DNA from: JAFAVZ01 sp036009105
Lineage (GTDB): Bacteria; Acidobacteriota; Thermoanaerobaculia; Gp7-AA8
DNA length: 12,684 bases
Direction of reading: 5' to 3'
Assembly (NCBI GenBank): GCA_036009105.1
Contig: DASYMJ010000059.1
Coordinates: forward strand, 1 to 12,684
This document shows, piece after piece, positions 7,084 to 12,684 of this stretch; position 1 is the stretch's first letter; each line of letters opens with the position of its first letter. The notes under the pieces were generated by a model. The model was not told the DNA's origin. It was given only the letters and a program-made list of their open reading frames with translations, and ran no database searches. The translations under genes were made by a program, and so were the position numbers.

Positions 7084-7377
7084 CTAAGCCTGAGGCGGGG
7101 CGCGGGAGGGGAGGCAGAGCAGCTCGCCGTGAACCGGCATGAGTACGGCAGGAGCAGCGAGCGCGTAAGCGACGCGGACCGGAGCGTTGAGGCGAGGGGC
7201 CTGGGGGGCCAGATTGCCGGAGGTGGTGGCGCAGGCAGGACAGGTGGCCTGCTGGGCGGCGACCGCGGCAGCAGAGCCGTCGCCGGGAATGAGGGAATGG
7301 TTATGGAGGGTGAGCTCGACCGTCAGGAGAGCGCAGAGAAACAGGAGCGCGAGCCGCGGGCGAGACATTCCGCGCAT
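7084..7377 (-). CDS. Small secreted/membrane-anchored protein with HNH and CPAC motifs
   Basis: From ATG 7377 (preferred; ATG 7368 is also possible) the product is 97 residues: a hydrophobic signal or anchor (about residues 8-23), HNHS at 25-28, CPAC at 46-49, another Cys at 88 and a C-terminal SRAPPQA. The frame extends to 7437, but that would add 20 polar residues before the signal. CxxC plus a His pair suggests metal binding or redox chemistry. The overall plan (leader, CxxC, terminal RAPP) recalls small DUF2946-like proteins often found near metal transporters, but I cannot confirm membership. It lies 44 bp upstream of the porin gene on the same strand and is probably the first gene of the metal operon. 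Function unknown. Confidence 0.62.
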   Translation of the reverse strand: MRGMSRPRLALLFLCALLTVELTLHNHSLIPGDGSAAAVAAQQATCPACATTSGNLAPQAPRLNAPVRVAYALAAPAVLMPVHGELLCLPSRAPPQA

Positions 7378-7399
7378 TGTAAGCCATGGCCCGGCGTCC

Positions 7400-7418
7400 A
7401 AATTCCGGGCTGGAATTT
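7400..7418. promoter_or_regulatory. 7-bp inverted repeat in divergent promoter region (candidate operator)
   Basis: AAATTCC (7400-7406) and GGAATTT (7412-7418) are perfect inverted copies around GGGCT. They lie between the divergent metal operon (start 7377) and thioredoxin (start 7466). AT-rich arms stand out in this GC-rich DNA. The site could bind a dimeric regulator. It does not match the proteobacterial Zur or Fur consensus as I know them, so the regulator is unnamed. Confidence 0.35.
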
Positions 7419-7465
7419 CGCATATGGATGAGCGCATTCAGTCGACGCGACAGGAGATTGACCAG

Positions 7466-7795
7466 ATGGCAGATTCGACCTCAGTGCAGCAGATTACCGA
7501 CTCCACCTTCGAGCAGACGGTCAACGGCGGCAAGCCGGTGTTCGTCGACTTCTGGGCGCCGTGGTGCGGCCCCTGCCGGATCATCGGCCCGATCGTCGAA
7601 GAGCTGGCGCCGGCCTATCAGGGCAAGGCCGTCATCGGTAAGGTGAATGTGGACGACAACCCGGAGATCGCCCAGAAGTTCGGCGTGACCTCCATCCCCA
7701 CCCTGATGATGTTCAAGGAAGGCAAGCTGGTCGACCGCGCCGTCGGCGTGATGCCGAAGGGCGAGCTGCAGCGCTTCATCGACAAGAACCTCTAA
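7466..7795 (+). CDS. trxA: Thioredoxin
   Basis: This 109-residue protein, the usual TrxA length, contains FWAPWCGPCR with the redox pair Cys34/Cys37. Buried Asp28 (VDFWA), the GKVNVDDNPEIAQKFGV segment, cis-Pro78 in SIPTL and a C-terminal helix ending FIDKNL complete the fold. It reduces cytoplasmic protein disulfides using thioredoxin reductase. ATG 7466 was chosen because AGGAG lies 9 nt upstream (7452-7456); an in-frame ATG at 7424 would add 14 residues without a good ribosome site. The gene is divergent from the metal operon and convergent with the glycosyltransferase gene, with a 4-bp overlap at the stops (CTAA). Its likely terminator lies inside the end of that opposing gene. Confidence 0.97.
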   Translation: MADSTSVQQITDSTFEQTVNGGKPVFVDFWAPWCGPCRIIGPIVEELAPAYQGKAVIGKVNVDDNPEIAQKFGVTSIPTLMMFKEGKLVDRAVGVMPKGELQRFIDKNL

Positions 7796-9072
7796 TCGCC
7801 GCGGGCGATGTTTTCCACGCCGGCCTCCTCGGGGCCGGCGTTTCCTTTTGCCAGCCCCACCAGCAGGACGAGGACGAGCGCCGGCCAGACGTGCGTCACC
7901 AGGCGCTCCCACGACCAGCGGATGTGCCACTGGAGGTCGTGCGGCGTGGCGAAGTAGACGGCGATGTAGGCCACCCACTGCGTCGCGATCACGGTGAAGG
8001 CGAACAGCTCCCGCCGCGCCACGAGGAGGATGCCGAGAAGGATGCCGGCCCAGAGGAGCCAGCGGTGGGGGGTGTTGGTGAGGAGGGCCTGCAGCAGCGG
8101 CAGCGGGTCCCGCAACCGCGCCAGCACGCGCGCCAGCACGGGGCCCTGGGCGAGGTCGCCTTCCACGCCGTGCAGGTGGCGGAGGATGGGCCACGGCAGC
8201 GCGATCAAGACCGCCGGCCAGAGCTGCCACACCTTCTTTCTGGTGATGAGCAGCCCGATGGCGAGCCCCACGATCAGCGCGTAGCCTTCGTTCTTCATCA
8301 GCGCGGCGCAGCCGGCCAGGACGGCGCCCATCGCAACGTTGCCGCGCCGCAGCAGCACGATCGCTCCCAGCACCGTCACGGCGAACGGCCCGTCCGCCAG
8401 CCCGATCCACGGCGTGGCGCAAAGGGGAAAGACGATGACGGCGATGGCCGCCGCCCACCGCCCGCCCACCTCCTCCCGCGCCGCGCCGTACGCGATCGCC
8501 GCGCCGGCCAGTGCGAAGGCGGGGTAGAGGAGGCCGATCCAGCGGTCGTCCCAGCCGCCGTTCACGATGGCCACGAGGTCGAAGGAGAGCGGGAGGAGGG
8601 GCGGATAGTCGGCGTGCGTGGCGCGGTACCAGGCGTGCTGCAGGAAGCTCCAGTCGATGCCCTGCGCGAGCGCATAGACGCGCCCCTTGAGCCCCCAGTC
8701 GGCCAGAAAGTCGAACTCCCAGAGAGGGGCGATGGTGGCGAAGAGGGTGTAGCCGATCAGCTCGAGGAGGAGGAGCAGCGCCAGTGTCATCCCGAGGCCC
8801 GCGGAGGGCGAAGGATCCGTACCTTTCCGGCGCGAGATCGGTACGGATCCTTCTCCGTCTCCGCGGCTCAGGACGACACCCAGTGCGAGCACCAGCGCGT
8901 ACGCGACCCCCAGCGTTACGCGCGACCACGGCACGATCAGCAGCAGCATCGCGCACGCCGCCAGCCCCACCAGGAACGCCACCCCAAACCGCAACGGCCC
9001 GCGCAACGACCGCCCCACCAGCGGCACGCCGAGGAGCAGCGCCGCGGCGATCACCAGCAGGGCGGCGATCAA
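7792..9072 (-). CDS. GT-C-type polytopic membrane glycosyltransferase-like protein (PMT/ArnT-like)
   Basis: The 426-residue product starts at a TTG (9072) chosen because GGAGGA lies just upstream and no ATG fits; the frame stays open to 9822, but that stretch is antisense or out-of-frame to other genes. It has about ten hydrophobic segments. The block FDFLADWGLKGRVYALAQGI followed by HADYPPLLPL (about residues 154-162) and NEGYALIVGLAIGL resembles PMT_2/ArnT-like GT-C enzymes, which use polyprenyl-phosphate sugars at the periplasmic face; acidic residues in the first loop (near D121/D125) are candidate catalytic ones. Residues 65-97 are a foreign 33-residue insert from a palindromic element. 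TTGA overlaps the stop of the preceding gene. Donor and acceptor are unknown. The 3' end contains the thioredoxin terminator. Confidence 0.75.
   Translation of the reverse strand: MIAALLVIAAALLLGVPLVGRSLRGPLRFGVAFLVGLAACAMLLLIVPWSRVTLGVAYALVLALGVVLSRGDGEGSVPISRRKGTDPSPSAGLGMTLALLLLLELIGYTLFATIAPLWEFDFLADWGLKGRVYALAQGIDWSFLQHAWYRATHADYPPLLPLSFDLVAIVNGGWDDRWIGLLYPAFALAGAAIAYGAAREEVGGRWAAAIAVIVFPLCATPWIGLADGPFAVTVLGAIVLLRRGNVAMGAVLAGCAALMKNEGYALIVGLAIGLLITRKKVWQLWPAVLIALPWPILRHLHGVEGDLAQGPVLARVLARLRDPLPLLQALLTNTPHRWLLWAGILLGILLVARRELFAFTVIATQWVAYIAVYFATPHDLQWHIRWSWERLVTHVWPALVLVLLVGLAKGNAGPEEAGVENIARGD
7817..7849 (+). terminator. Rho-independent terminator for thioredoxin gene
   Basis: ACGCCGGCC (7817-7825) pairs perfectly with GGCCGGCGT (7833-7841) around a 7-nt loop and is followed by TTCCTTTT. 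It begins 22 bp after the thioredoxin stop on the plus strand. The same bases encode the C-terminal NAGPEEAGVE region of the convergent glycosyltransferase. Confidence 0.75.
8781..8883. mobile_element. Palindromic miniature element inserted in frame, with 4-bp target duplication
   Basis: Outer ends TGTCATCCCGAG (8785-8796) and CTCAGGACGACA (8867-8878) are imperfect inverted copies (10 of 12 match). GCGGAG/CTCCGC and a perfect 14-bp pair, GAAGGATCCGTACC (8810-8823) with its inverse at 8840-8853, lie inside around a 16-nt loop. CCAG flanks both sides (8781-8784, 8880-8883) as a target duplication. Removing 99 bp (33 codons) restores an uninterrupted hydrophobic translation, YALVLALALLLLLELIG. 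The core resembles the CATCC-TGAG/GAAGGATC palindromes scattered in many bacterial genomes. It encodes no protein of its own and presumably moved in trans. Confidence 0.85.
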
Positions 9073-9488
9073 CGGGTCCTCCGCAGGAGCGTCCCATCCT
9101 CGCTCTGCCACACCGTTTCGAATCCCGGAACGGCAGGCGAGCTGCGGTAGGCGGCGATGAAGTCCATGTCCGCGGCGGAAGAGGGCCGCGGTCCGGTCAG
9201 GGCGTGGATCTGGCGGCCGGCGAGAGGGTACAAGGCGCGGGCGTAGACGTACTCGTAGCCGCCTTCCCACCCCGTCCACCGCGCGGCGATGGCGATGCGC
9301 GAGCCGGGCGGCGTCCGCCGCGCCACCTCCGCGTAGAAGCGGCGCAGGCCGGGCGCCTTCGAGTATGGCAGCTCGCGCAGCGACGCCGCCATGCGCGAGC
9401 GGTCGGCCAGAAACATCCGCACATAGAACGGCTCGAACGCTCCCACCGCGAGGAGCGCGACCGCCACCAAGCCGAGCATCCGCCTCAT
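9069..9488 (-). CDS. Small membrane-anchored protein of unknown function, partner of the glycosyltransferase
   Basis: From ATG 9488 the product is 139 residues: an N-terminal signal anchor (about residues 5-20) and a probably extracytoplasmic domain with GLRRFYAEVARRTPPGSRI, then WEGGYEYVYARALYPLAGR. This resembles the C-terminal soluble parts often fused to GT39-like membrane glycosyltransferases, so it may be a split-off accessory domain of the next gene's enzyme; that is inference. Its ATGA overlaps the stop of the M24 peptidase gene by 4 bp, and its stop overlaps the TTG of the glycosyltransferase, so all three are translationally coupled. A start at 9515 is open but would overlap the peptidase gene more and lacks the GGAG seen before 9488. 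Confidence 0.75.
   Translation of the reverse strand: MRRMLGLVAVALLAVGAFEPFYVRMFLADRSRMAASLRELPYSKAPGLRRFYAEVARRTPPGSRIAIAARWTGWEGGYEYVYARALYPLAGRQIHALTGPRPSSAADMDFIAAYRSSPAVPGFETVWQSEDGTLLRRTR
9077..9082 (-). promoter_or_regulatory. Shine-Dalgarno site supporting a TTG start
   Basis: The minus strand reads GGAGGACCCGTTGATC. GGAGGA precedes the TTG at 9072 by 4-5 nt, and the TTGA overlaps the TGA stop of the upstream gene, so this rare start is better supported than any other codon in the frame. Confidence 0.6.
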
Positions 9489-10654
9489 GGCTCCAGACCG
9501 TAGCTGCCGCGGCAAAGCGTCTCCACGCCGCCGGCCGCGACCACGAACGTGTCCTCGATCCGCACCCCCAGCTCGCGCTCGGGGAAGTAGAGGCCGGGCT
9601 CGATCGTGATGATGTCGCCCGTCTCGATCCGGTCCGCATTCGACGGCAGGATGGAGAAGGACGGCTTCTCGTGGATCTCCAGCCCCACGCCGTGCCCCAG
9701 GCCGTGCACATAGCCTTCATCGGTGGCCGGGTGGGAGCGGATGGTGGGGTAGCCGCGCCGTTCGAAGAAATCGCAGACGAGATGCTGATAGGTAGCCGCC
9801 GGCGTGCCGGGGCGCATGGCATCGCGGGCGAGGAGGAACGCCTCGAGCACGTGCGCGTGCAACTGGCGCAACTCGGCGGGCGCGGCGCCGACGCAGAACG
9901 TCCGGGTGAGGTCGAAAAAGTAGCCGCTGGCCCGGTCGGCCGGGAAGATGTCGAGCACGATCGGCACGCCCTCGCGGATCACGTCGCTGGCATTGCCGCG
10001 GGAGTGGGGGATGCCGGCGTCGCGGCCGTGGGAGAGGATCGTCTCGTGATCCTCGAACATGCCGCGCCGCGCGATCTCGAACGACACCAGCTCCTTGAGA
10101 TCGCCGAGCTTCCGGGCCTGCCGTTCCCGCAAAGCGGTGCGCACCAGATCGACCACTTCCTCCGTCCGTTTGCCGACGGAGCGGATGGCCTCGATCTCGA
10201 ATGCCTCCTTCCGCTTCCGCGCGCGCTGCACCAGGTCTTCGCCGCCGCGCTGCACCCGCCAGCCGCGGCGCTCCATTTCCGCGCTGATCCCGAGGTAGAG
10301 ATGGAGCGGCGCGTTGCCGAAGAAGGCTACCGACTCACGCGCGCCGAGCTCGCGCAGGAGGAGGTCGAAGAACTCGCCGTACGCGGCCGCGCCGCTGGTC
10401 GCGGTGCGAAAGATCCGCTCGCTGTCGAACTCCGCCGCCAGGCGCACGGTCAACCCGGTCGCCGCCGCCTCGGCGCGCTCCATCGGATAGGTGACCAGCA
10501 CCGGCTCGGCATCGGCCAGCTTGACCGCATAGCCGCGCGTGACCTTCGCGCCGCGGGTCAGCCAGCGAAAGGCGGGATGCATCGCCTCGTGCATCGGCAC
10601 GATGAGGGCGCCCAGGCCGCGCTCGCGAAGCAGTGAGTCGAGGTCGGCCAGCAT
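9485..10654 (-). CDS. M24 family metallopeptidase (Xaa-Pro aminopeptidase/prolidase-like)
   Basis: The 389-residue product has an N-terminal creatinase-like domain (about residues 1-145) and a C-terminal pita-bread catalytic domain. All five dimetal ligands are visible: Asp235 (VLDIFP), Asp248 (FFDLTRTF), His321 (GLGHGVGLEIHE), Glu352 (ITIEPGLY) and Glu367 (GVRIEDTF). Such enzymes remove N-terminal residues before proline or cleave X-Pro dipeptides in the cytoplasm; exact specificity is not readable here. I chose ATG 10654. The frame stays open to 10795, but the extra 47 residues are Arg/Pro-rich and cover the divergent intergenic repeat. It is the first gene of a three-gene overlapping unit and diverges from the EEP-family gene with a 112-bp gap. 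Confidence 0.92.
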   Translation of the reverse strand: MLADLDSLLRERGLGALIVPMHEAMHPAFRWLTRGAKVTRGYAVKLADAEPVLVTYPMERAEAAATGLTVRLAAEFDSERIFRTATSGAAAYGEFFDLLLRELGARESVAFFGNAPLHLYLGISAEMERRGWRVQRGGEDLVQRARKRKEAFEIEAIRSVGKRTEEVVDLVRTALRERQARKLGDLKELVSFEIARRGMFEDHETILSHGRDAGIPHSRGNASDVIREGVPIVLDIFPADRASGYFFDLTRTFCVGAAPAELRQLHAHVLEAFLLARDAMRPGTPAATYQHLVCDFFERRGYPTIRSHPATDEGYVHGLGHGVGLEIHEKPSFSILPSNADRIETGDIITIEPGLYFPERELGVRIEDTFVVAAGGVETLCRGSYGLEP

Positions 10655-10662
10655 CAGGGGCC

Positions 10663-10737
10663 GTGCCGCCCGTCGCAGCCAGGGTGGGCGTGGCGTTTTG
10701 CGTGCGTCGGGAGAAGTCCCGGGACGGCGGGCGGCAC
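10663..10737. repeat. 10-bp inverted repeat in divergent intergenic region
   Basis: GTGCCGCCCG (10663-10672) and CGGGCGGCAC (10728-10737) are perfect inverted copies 55 bp apart, with a small hairpin CGGGA-GAAG-TCCCG inside near 10708-10721. It occupies most of the 112-bp gap between the M24 peptidase and EEP-family starts. It may be a degenerate palindromic repeat or a promoter-region structure; no clear -35/-10 pair was recognised. Confidence 0.5.
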
Positions 10738-10766
10738 AGCGCGAGCATACACCTCCGGCCAGCGCG

Positions 10767-11456
10767 ATGCAGTTGCGAGTGATGACGTACAACATTCAGG
10801 GGCATGCGGCCGCGAAACGGGCCGATCACCTGCCCAAGATCGCGGAGACGATCGCCGCCGCCGGCCCCGATGTGGTCGGCCTGCAGGAAGTGCATTGCCG
10901 CACCCGCCAGTCGCCCGTCGACCAGGCCCAAGCCATCGCCTCCATGACCGGCCTGAACCTCGCCTTCGGCCGCTCCTGCGCCATGGAAGGGGGCGATTAC
11001 GGCAACGCCGTGCTGGCCCGCGGCAGCATCGCCGAGTCGCTCGTCCATCCGCTGCCCGGCTCGGGCGAGCCGCGCTCGCTGCTCGAGGCGCAGATCACCA
11101 TCGGCCAGGTGCGCTTCGCCTTCTTCGTCACCCATCTCGCCGCCTGGGGGCGCCTGCTGCGCAACGCGCGCCTCTCCCAGATCGCCCGGCTGGGCGACAT
11201 CACCGCCCGGGGCTTCTCGCCGCACGTGCTGGTGGGCGACTTCAACGTGCCGCCCGCCGCGGACGAGCTGCGCGCGCTGCTCTCCCACGGCCACCTGCGC
11301 ATCGCCGGCGAGACGCGCGAGCCGACCTTTCCGCTGACGCGCCAGCGCCTCGACTACATCTTCATCGACGCGAAGTGGGAGGTGGTGAGCACGGAGGTGA
11401 TCCACCGCGGACCGTCCGATCACTGGCCGCTCATGGCCACGTTGGAGCTGCGGTGA
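10767..11456 (+). CDS. Endonuclease/exonuclease/phosphatase (EEP) family hydrolase
   Basis: This 229-residue protein carries all EEP superfamily motifs: TYNIQG (Asn9), LQEV (Glu41, metal ligand), FVTHLAAWG (His123), VGDFN (Asp158/Asn160), LDYIFI and SDHWPL (Asp218/His219, catalytic). The family includes DNases, sphingomyelinase-like and inositol-phosphate phosphatases using Mg2+. The compact size and lack of a signal peptide point to a cytoplasmic or unspecified hydrolase; the substrate cannot be told. ATG 10767 starts exactly at the first conserved strand (MQLRVMTYN). The frame runs further upstream to 10539, but that part is antisense to the peptidase gene. No good Shine-Dalgarno sequence is seen. 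It converges on the aminotransferase gene across a long inverted repeat. Confidence 0.9.
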   Translation: MQLRVMTYNIQGHAAAKRADHLPKIAETIAAAGPDVVGLQEVHCRTRQSPVDQAQAIASMTGLNLAFGRSCAMEGGDYGNAVLARGSIAESLVHPLPGSGEPRSLLEAQITIGQVRFAFFVTHLAAWGRLLRNARLSQIARLGDITARGFSPHVLVGDFNVPPAADELRALLSHGHLRIAGETREPTFPLTRQRLDYIFIDAKWEVVSTEVIHRGPSDHWPLMATLELR

Positions 11457-11492
11457 TCAGGATCCCAGTCGGCGGTTGGTCCGGCGAGCAGC

Positions 11493-11586
11493 AGAGGCAG
11501 TTATCGGTTGTCAGTTATCGGTTGTCGGTAGAAAACGCGCCGCATACCTACTGACAACCGACAACTGACAACCGATAACTGCCTCT
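11493..11586. repeat. 39-bp near-perfect inverted repeat with internal tandem 14-mers
   Basis: Arms 11493-11531 and 11548-11586 match at 37 of 39 positions when inverted, around a 16-nt loop. Within the left arm the unit AGTTATCGGTTGTC occurs twice in tandem. The region is AT-richer than its surroundings. It fills the space between the convergent EEP gene and aminotransferase gene, and its right arm runs into the aminotransferase stop codon (11585-11587). It may act as a bidirectional terminator or mRNA-end hairpin, but no T-tract follows either arm. It is more likely a dispersed repeat of the GTTATCGGTTGTC type. Confidence 0.85.
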
Positions 11587-12684
11587 ACGCGACCACCTGC
11601 CGAAACGCCTCCGCGAACCGCTGCAGCTCCTCCGGCTTCCCCACCGTCACGCGCATGTGCTGCGGCATGGCGGGGAAGAGACGCCCTACCTGCACGCCGC
11701 GCTCGCGCATGGAGGCGATGAGCGGACGCACGTCGCGCCCCGTGTCCACCATCACGAAGTTCGCCTCGGACGGCAGCACGGGGTGGCCCATCGACTCCAG
11801 CTCGCGCGTCAGCCACGCCTTCGCTTCCCGGTTGCGCTTCTGCGCCACGGCCACGTGCTGCTTGTCGTTCAGCGCGGCACGAGCGGCGCGGAGGACCACG
11901 ATGTTCAGGCTGTCCCAGTGCATGTTCGCGAACATGCTATCGATCACCGGCTTCTGGGCCAGCGCGTAGCCGCAGCGCAGGCCGGCCATGGCGTACACCT
12001 TGGAGAACGTGCGGGCCACGATCAGGTTCGGCTTCGACTTGACCAGCGGCGCCACGCTCTCGTACCGCGGGCTCTCCGCGTAATGGTGATACGCCTCGTC
12101 CACCAGCACCACGGTCGATGCCGGCAGCGCGTCGAGGAACTCGCGCAGCACGTTTTTCGGCGTGATCGTCGCCGTCGGGTTGTTCGGGTTGCAGACGTAG
12201 ACCAGGCCCGCGCCCCTGGCCGCCTCCAGCATGCGCGGCAGGTCGTGTGCGTAGTCGCGGGTGAGCGGAACCTTCACCACCTCCGCGCCGGTCGGCCGCG
12301 TGTAGTGGCCGATGGCCTCGAACGTCGGGTCGGCCATGACCAGCTTCCGCTTCGCGTCGACGTAGGCCAGCGAGGCGATCTTCAGGATCTCGCTCGAGCC
12401 GCAGCCGAGGACCACCTCGTCCGTGGAGAGACCGTGCAGGCTCGCCACGTCTCCCTGCAGCAGGTCCACCGCCCGGTCGGGGTAGAGCGCCGACCACTGC
12501 AGCGCTTCGGTGGCGGCGCGGAGGGTGGCGGCGGAAGGGCCGTAAGGATTCTCGTTCGCGCTGAGGCGAACCACGGACGGGACAGCGGCGGGTCGGGCGA
12601 GGAGGGAGAGGGACGGAGTGGCGGCCGCTGCCACGGTTCCGGCGCCGAGGAGTTGGGCGAAAGAACGGCGGGAAAGGGATTGCA
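11585..12684 (-). CDS. Tat-exported PLP aminotransferase, histidinol-phosphate-aminotransferase-like (5' cut by the window edge)
   Basis: The aminotransferase fold I body resembles HisC: LSANENPYGPS, GCGSSEIL, CNPNNPT, VDEAYHHY, RTFSKVYAMAGLRCGY with the PLP-binding Lys, and a late MPQHMRVTVG Arg for the substrate carboxylate. A GTG at 12634 could start it, but the frame stays open to the edge and reads QSLSRRSFAQLLGAG followed by an Ala-rich hydrophobic stretch: a twin-arginine signal peptide. The preceding codon is xTG with its first base outside the window, so the true start is probably at 12685. A Tat signal on a HisC-like enzyme implies export of the folded, PLP-loaded protein, so it may act in the periplasm on another amino acid or phosphonate-like substrate rather than in histidine synthesis. 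The 3' end meets a long inverted repeat. Confidence 0.9.
   Translation of the reverse strand, partial: QSLSRRSFAQLLGAGTVAAAATPSLSLLARPAAVPSVVRLSANENPYGPSAATLRAATEALQWSALYPDRAVDLLQGDVASLHGLSTDEVVLGCGSSEILKIASLAYVDAKRKLVMADPTFEAIGHYTRPTGAEVVKVPLTRDYAHDLPRMLEAARGAGLVYVCNPNNPTATITPKNVLREFLDALPASTVVLVDEAYHHYAESPRYESVAPLVKSKPNLIVARTFSKVYAMAGLRCGYALAQKPVIDSMFANMHWDSLNIVVLRAARAALNDKQHVAVAQKRNREAKAWLTRELESMGHPVLPSEANFVMVDTGRDVRPLIASMRERGVQVGRLFPAMPQHMRVTVGKPEELQRFAEAFRQVVA

Noticed and set aside
5555..7087. Long plus-strand open frame opposite the porin gene
   Set aside because: The translation is low-complexity, Arg/Glu/Val-rich with no fold, and the opposite strand encodes a protein with signal peptide, coiled coil and barrel-type C-terminus.
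7400..7418. Zur or Fur box
   Set aside because: The dyad does not fit the Zur or Fur consensus sequences I know, so only a generic candidate operator is claimed.
8784..8879. Intrinsic terminator inside the glycosyltransferase gene
   Set aside because: The hairpin has no T-tract, sits mid-gene, and is flanked by a target duplication with in-frame length, so an inserted palindromic element explains it better.
7481..9097. Long minus-strand open frame of about 538 codons overlapping thioredoxin and the glycosyltransferase
   Set aside because: Arg/Ala/Gly/Pro-rich shadow lacking hydrophobic segments; the true glycosyltransferase frame has a coherent membrane-protein pattern.
9073..9822. Upstream extension of the glycosyltransferase frame
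   Set aside because: That part overlaps the small anchored protein and the peptidase genes in another frame and has compositionally abnormal Arg/Ala/Ser-rich sequence; the TTG at 9072 has a good ribosome site.
11493..11586. CRISPR array or tandem-repeat locus
   Set aside because: Only two 14-bp units per arm in inverted arrangement, with no spacers and no cas genes.

Overview
The window is GC-rich chromosomal DNA from a Gram-negative-type (diderm) bacterium. Evidence for an outer membrane includes a porin-like beta-barrel protein ending in Phe, two putative lipoproteins (one with a TonB C-terminal domain), periplasmic L,D-transpeptidases and a Tat signal peptide. The gene mix, tight packing and dispersed palindromic repeats would suit an Acidobacteriota-like lineage, but this is only a guess: there is no rRNA or other marker. 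I see no tRNA, rRNA, CRISPR array, phage gene or transposase.

Left part (1-2134): the 3' end of an exported family 18 glycoside hydrolase is followed by a small NTF2/SnoaL-like lipoprotein. That gene converges, with overlapping stop codons, on a TonB-domain lipoprotein gene on the minus strand. Next comes a short stretch (1944-2134) that looks like a small secreted-protein gene with one frameshift.

Envelope block (2124-3785, minus): two adjacent L,D-transpeptidase-fold genes. The downstream one has the full YkuD catalytic motif. The upstream one aligns without gaps over its last 42 residues but has lost the catalytic Cys, His and Arg, so it is probably a pseudoenzyme partner. An 85-bp REP-doublet-like palindrome (3825-3909) separates this pair from the metal operon.

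Metal-uptake block (3913-7377, minus): a small CPAC-containing secreted protein, a porin-like outer-membrane protein, a metal-binding SBP (ZnuA/TroA family) and an ABC-3 permease form a tight apparent operon. No ATPase gene lies next to it. A thioredoxin gene (7466-7795, plus) diverges from this operon. A 7-bp inverted repeat lies between them.

Right part (7792-12684): a minus-strand operon linked by 4-bp and 3-bp stop/start overlaps encodes an M24 metallopeptidase, a small anchored protein and a GT-C-type membrane glycosyltransferase. The glycosyltransferase carries a 99-bp palindromic element with a 4-bp target duplication, inserted in frame and splitting a hydrophobic segment. An endonuclease/exonuclease/phosphatase family gene (plus) diverges from this operon. 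It converges on a Tat-exported histidinol-phosphate-aminotransferase-like gene across a 39-bp inverted repeat. The latter gene is cut at the right edge, probably by a single base.

No single large undescribed system stands out. The items most worth following are the in-frame palindromic insertion, the active/inactive transpeptidase pair, the ATPase-less metal operon with its own porin, and the Tat-exported aminotransferase.
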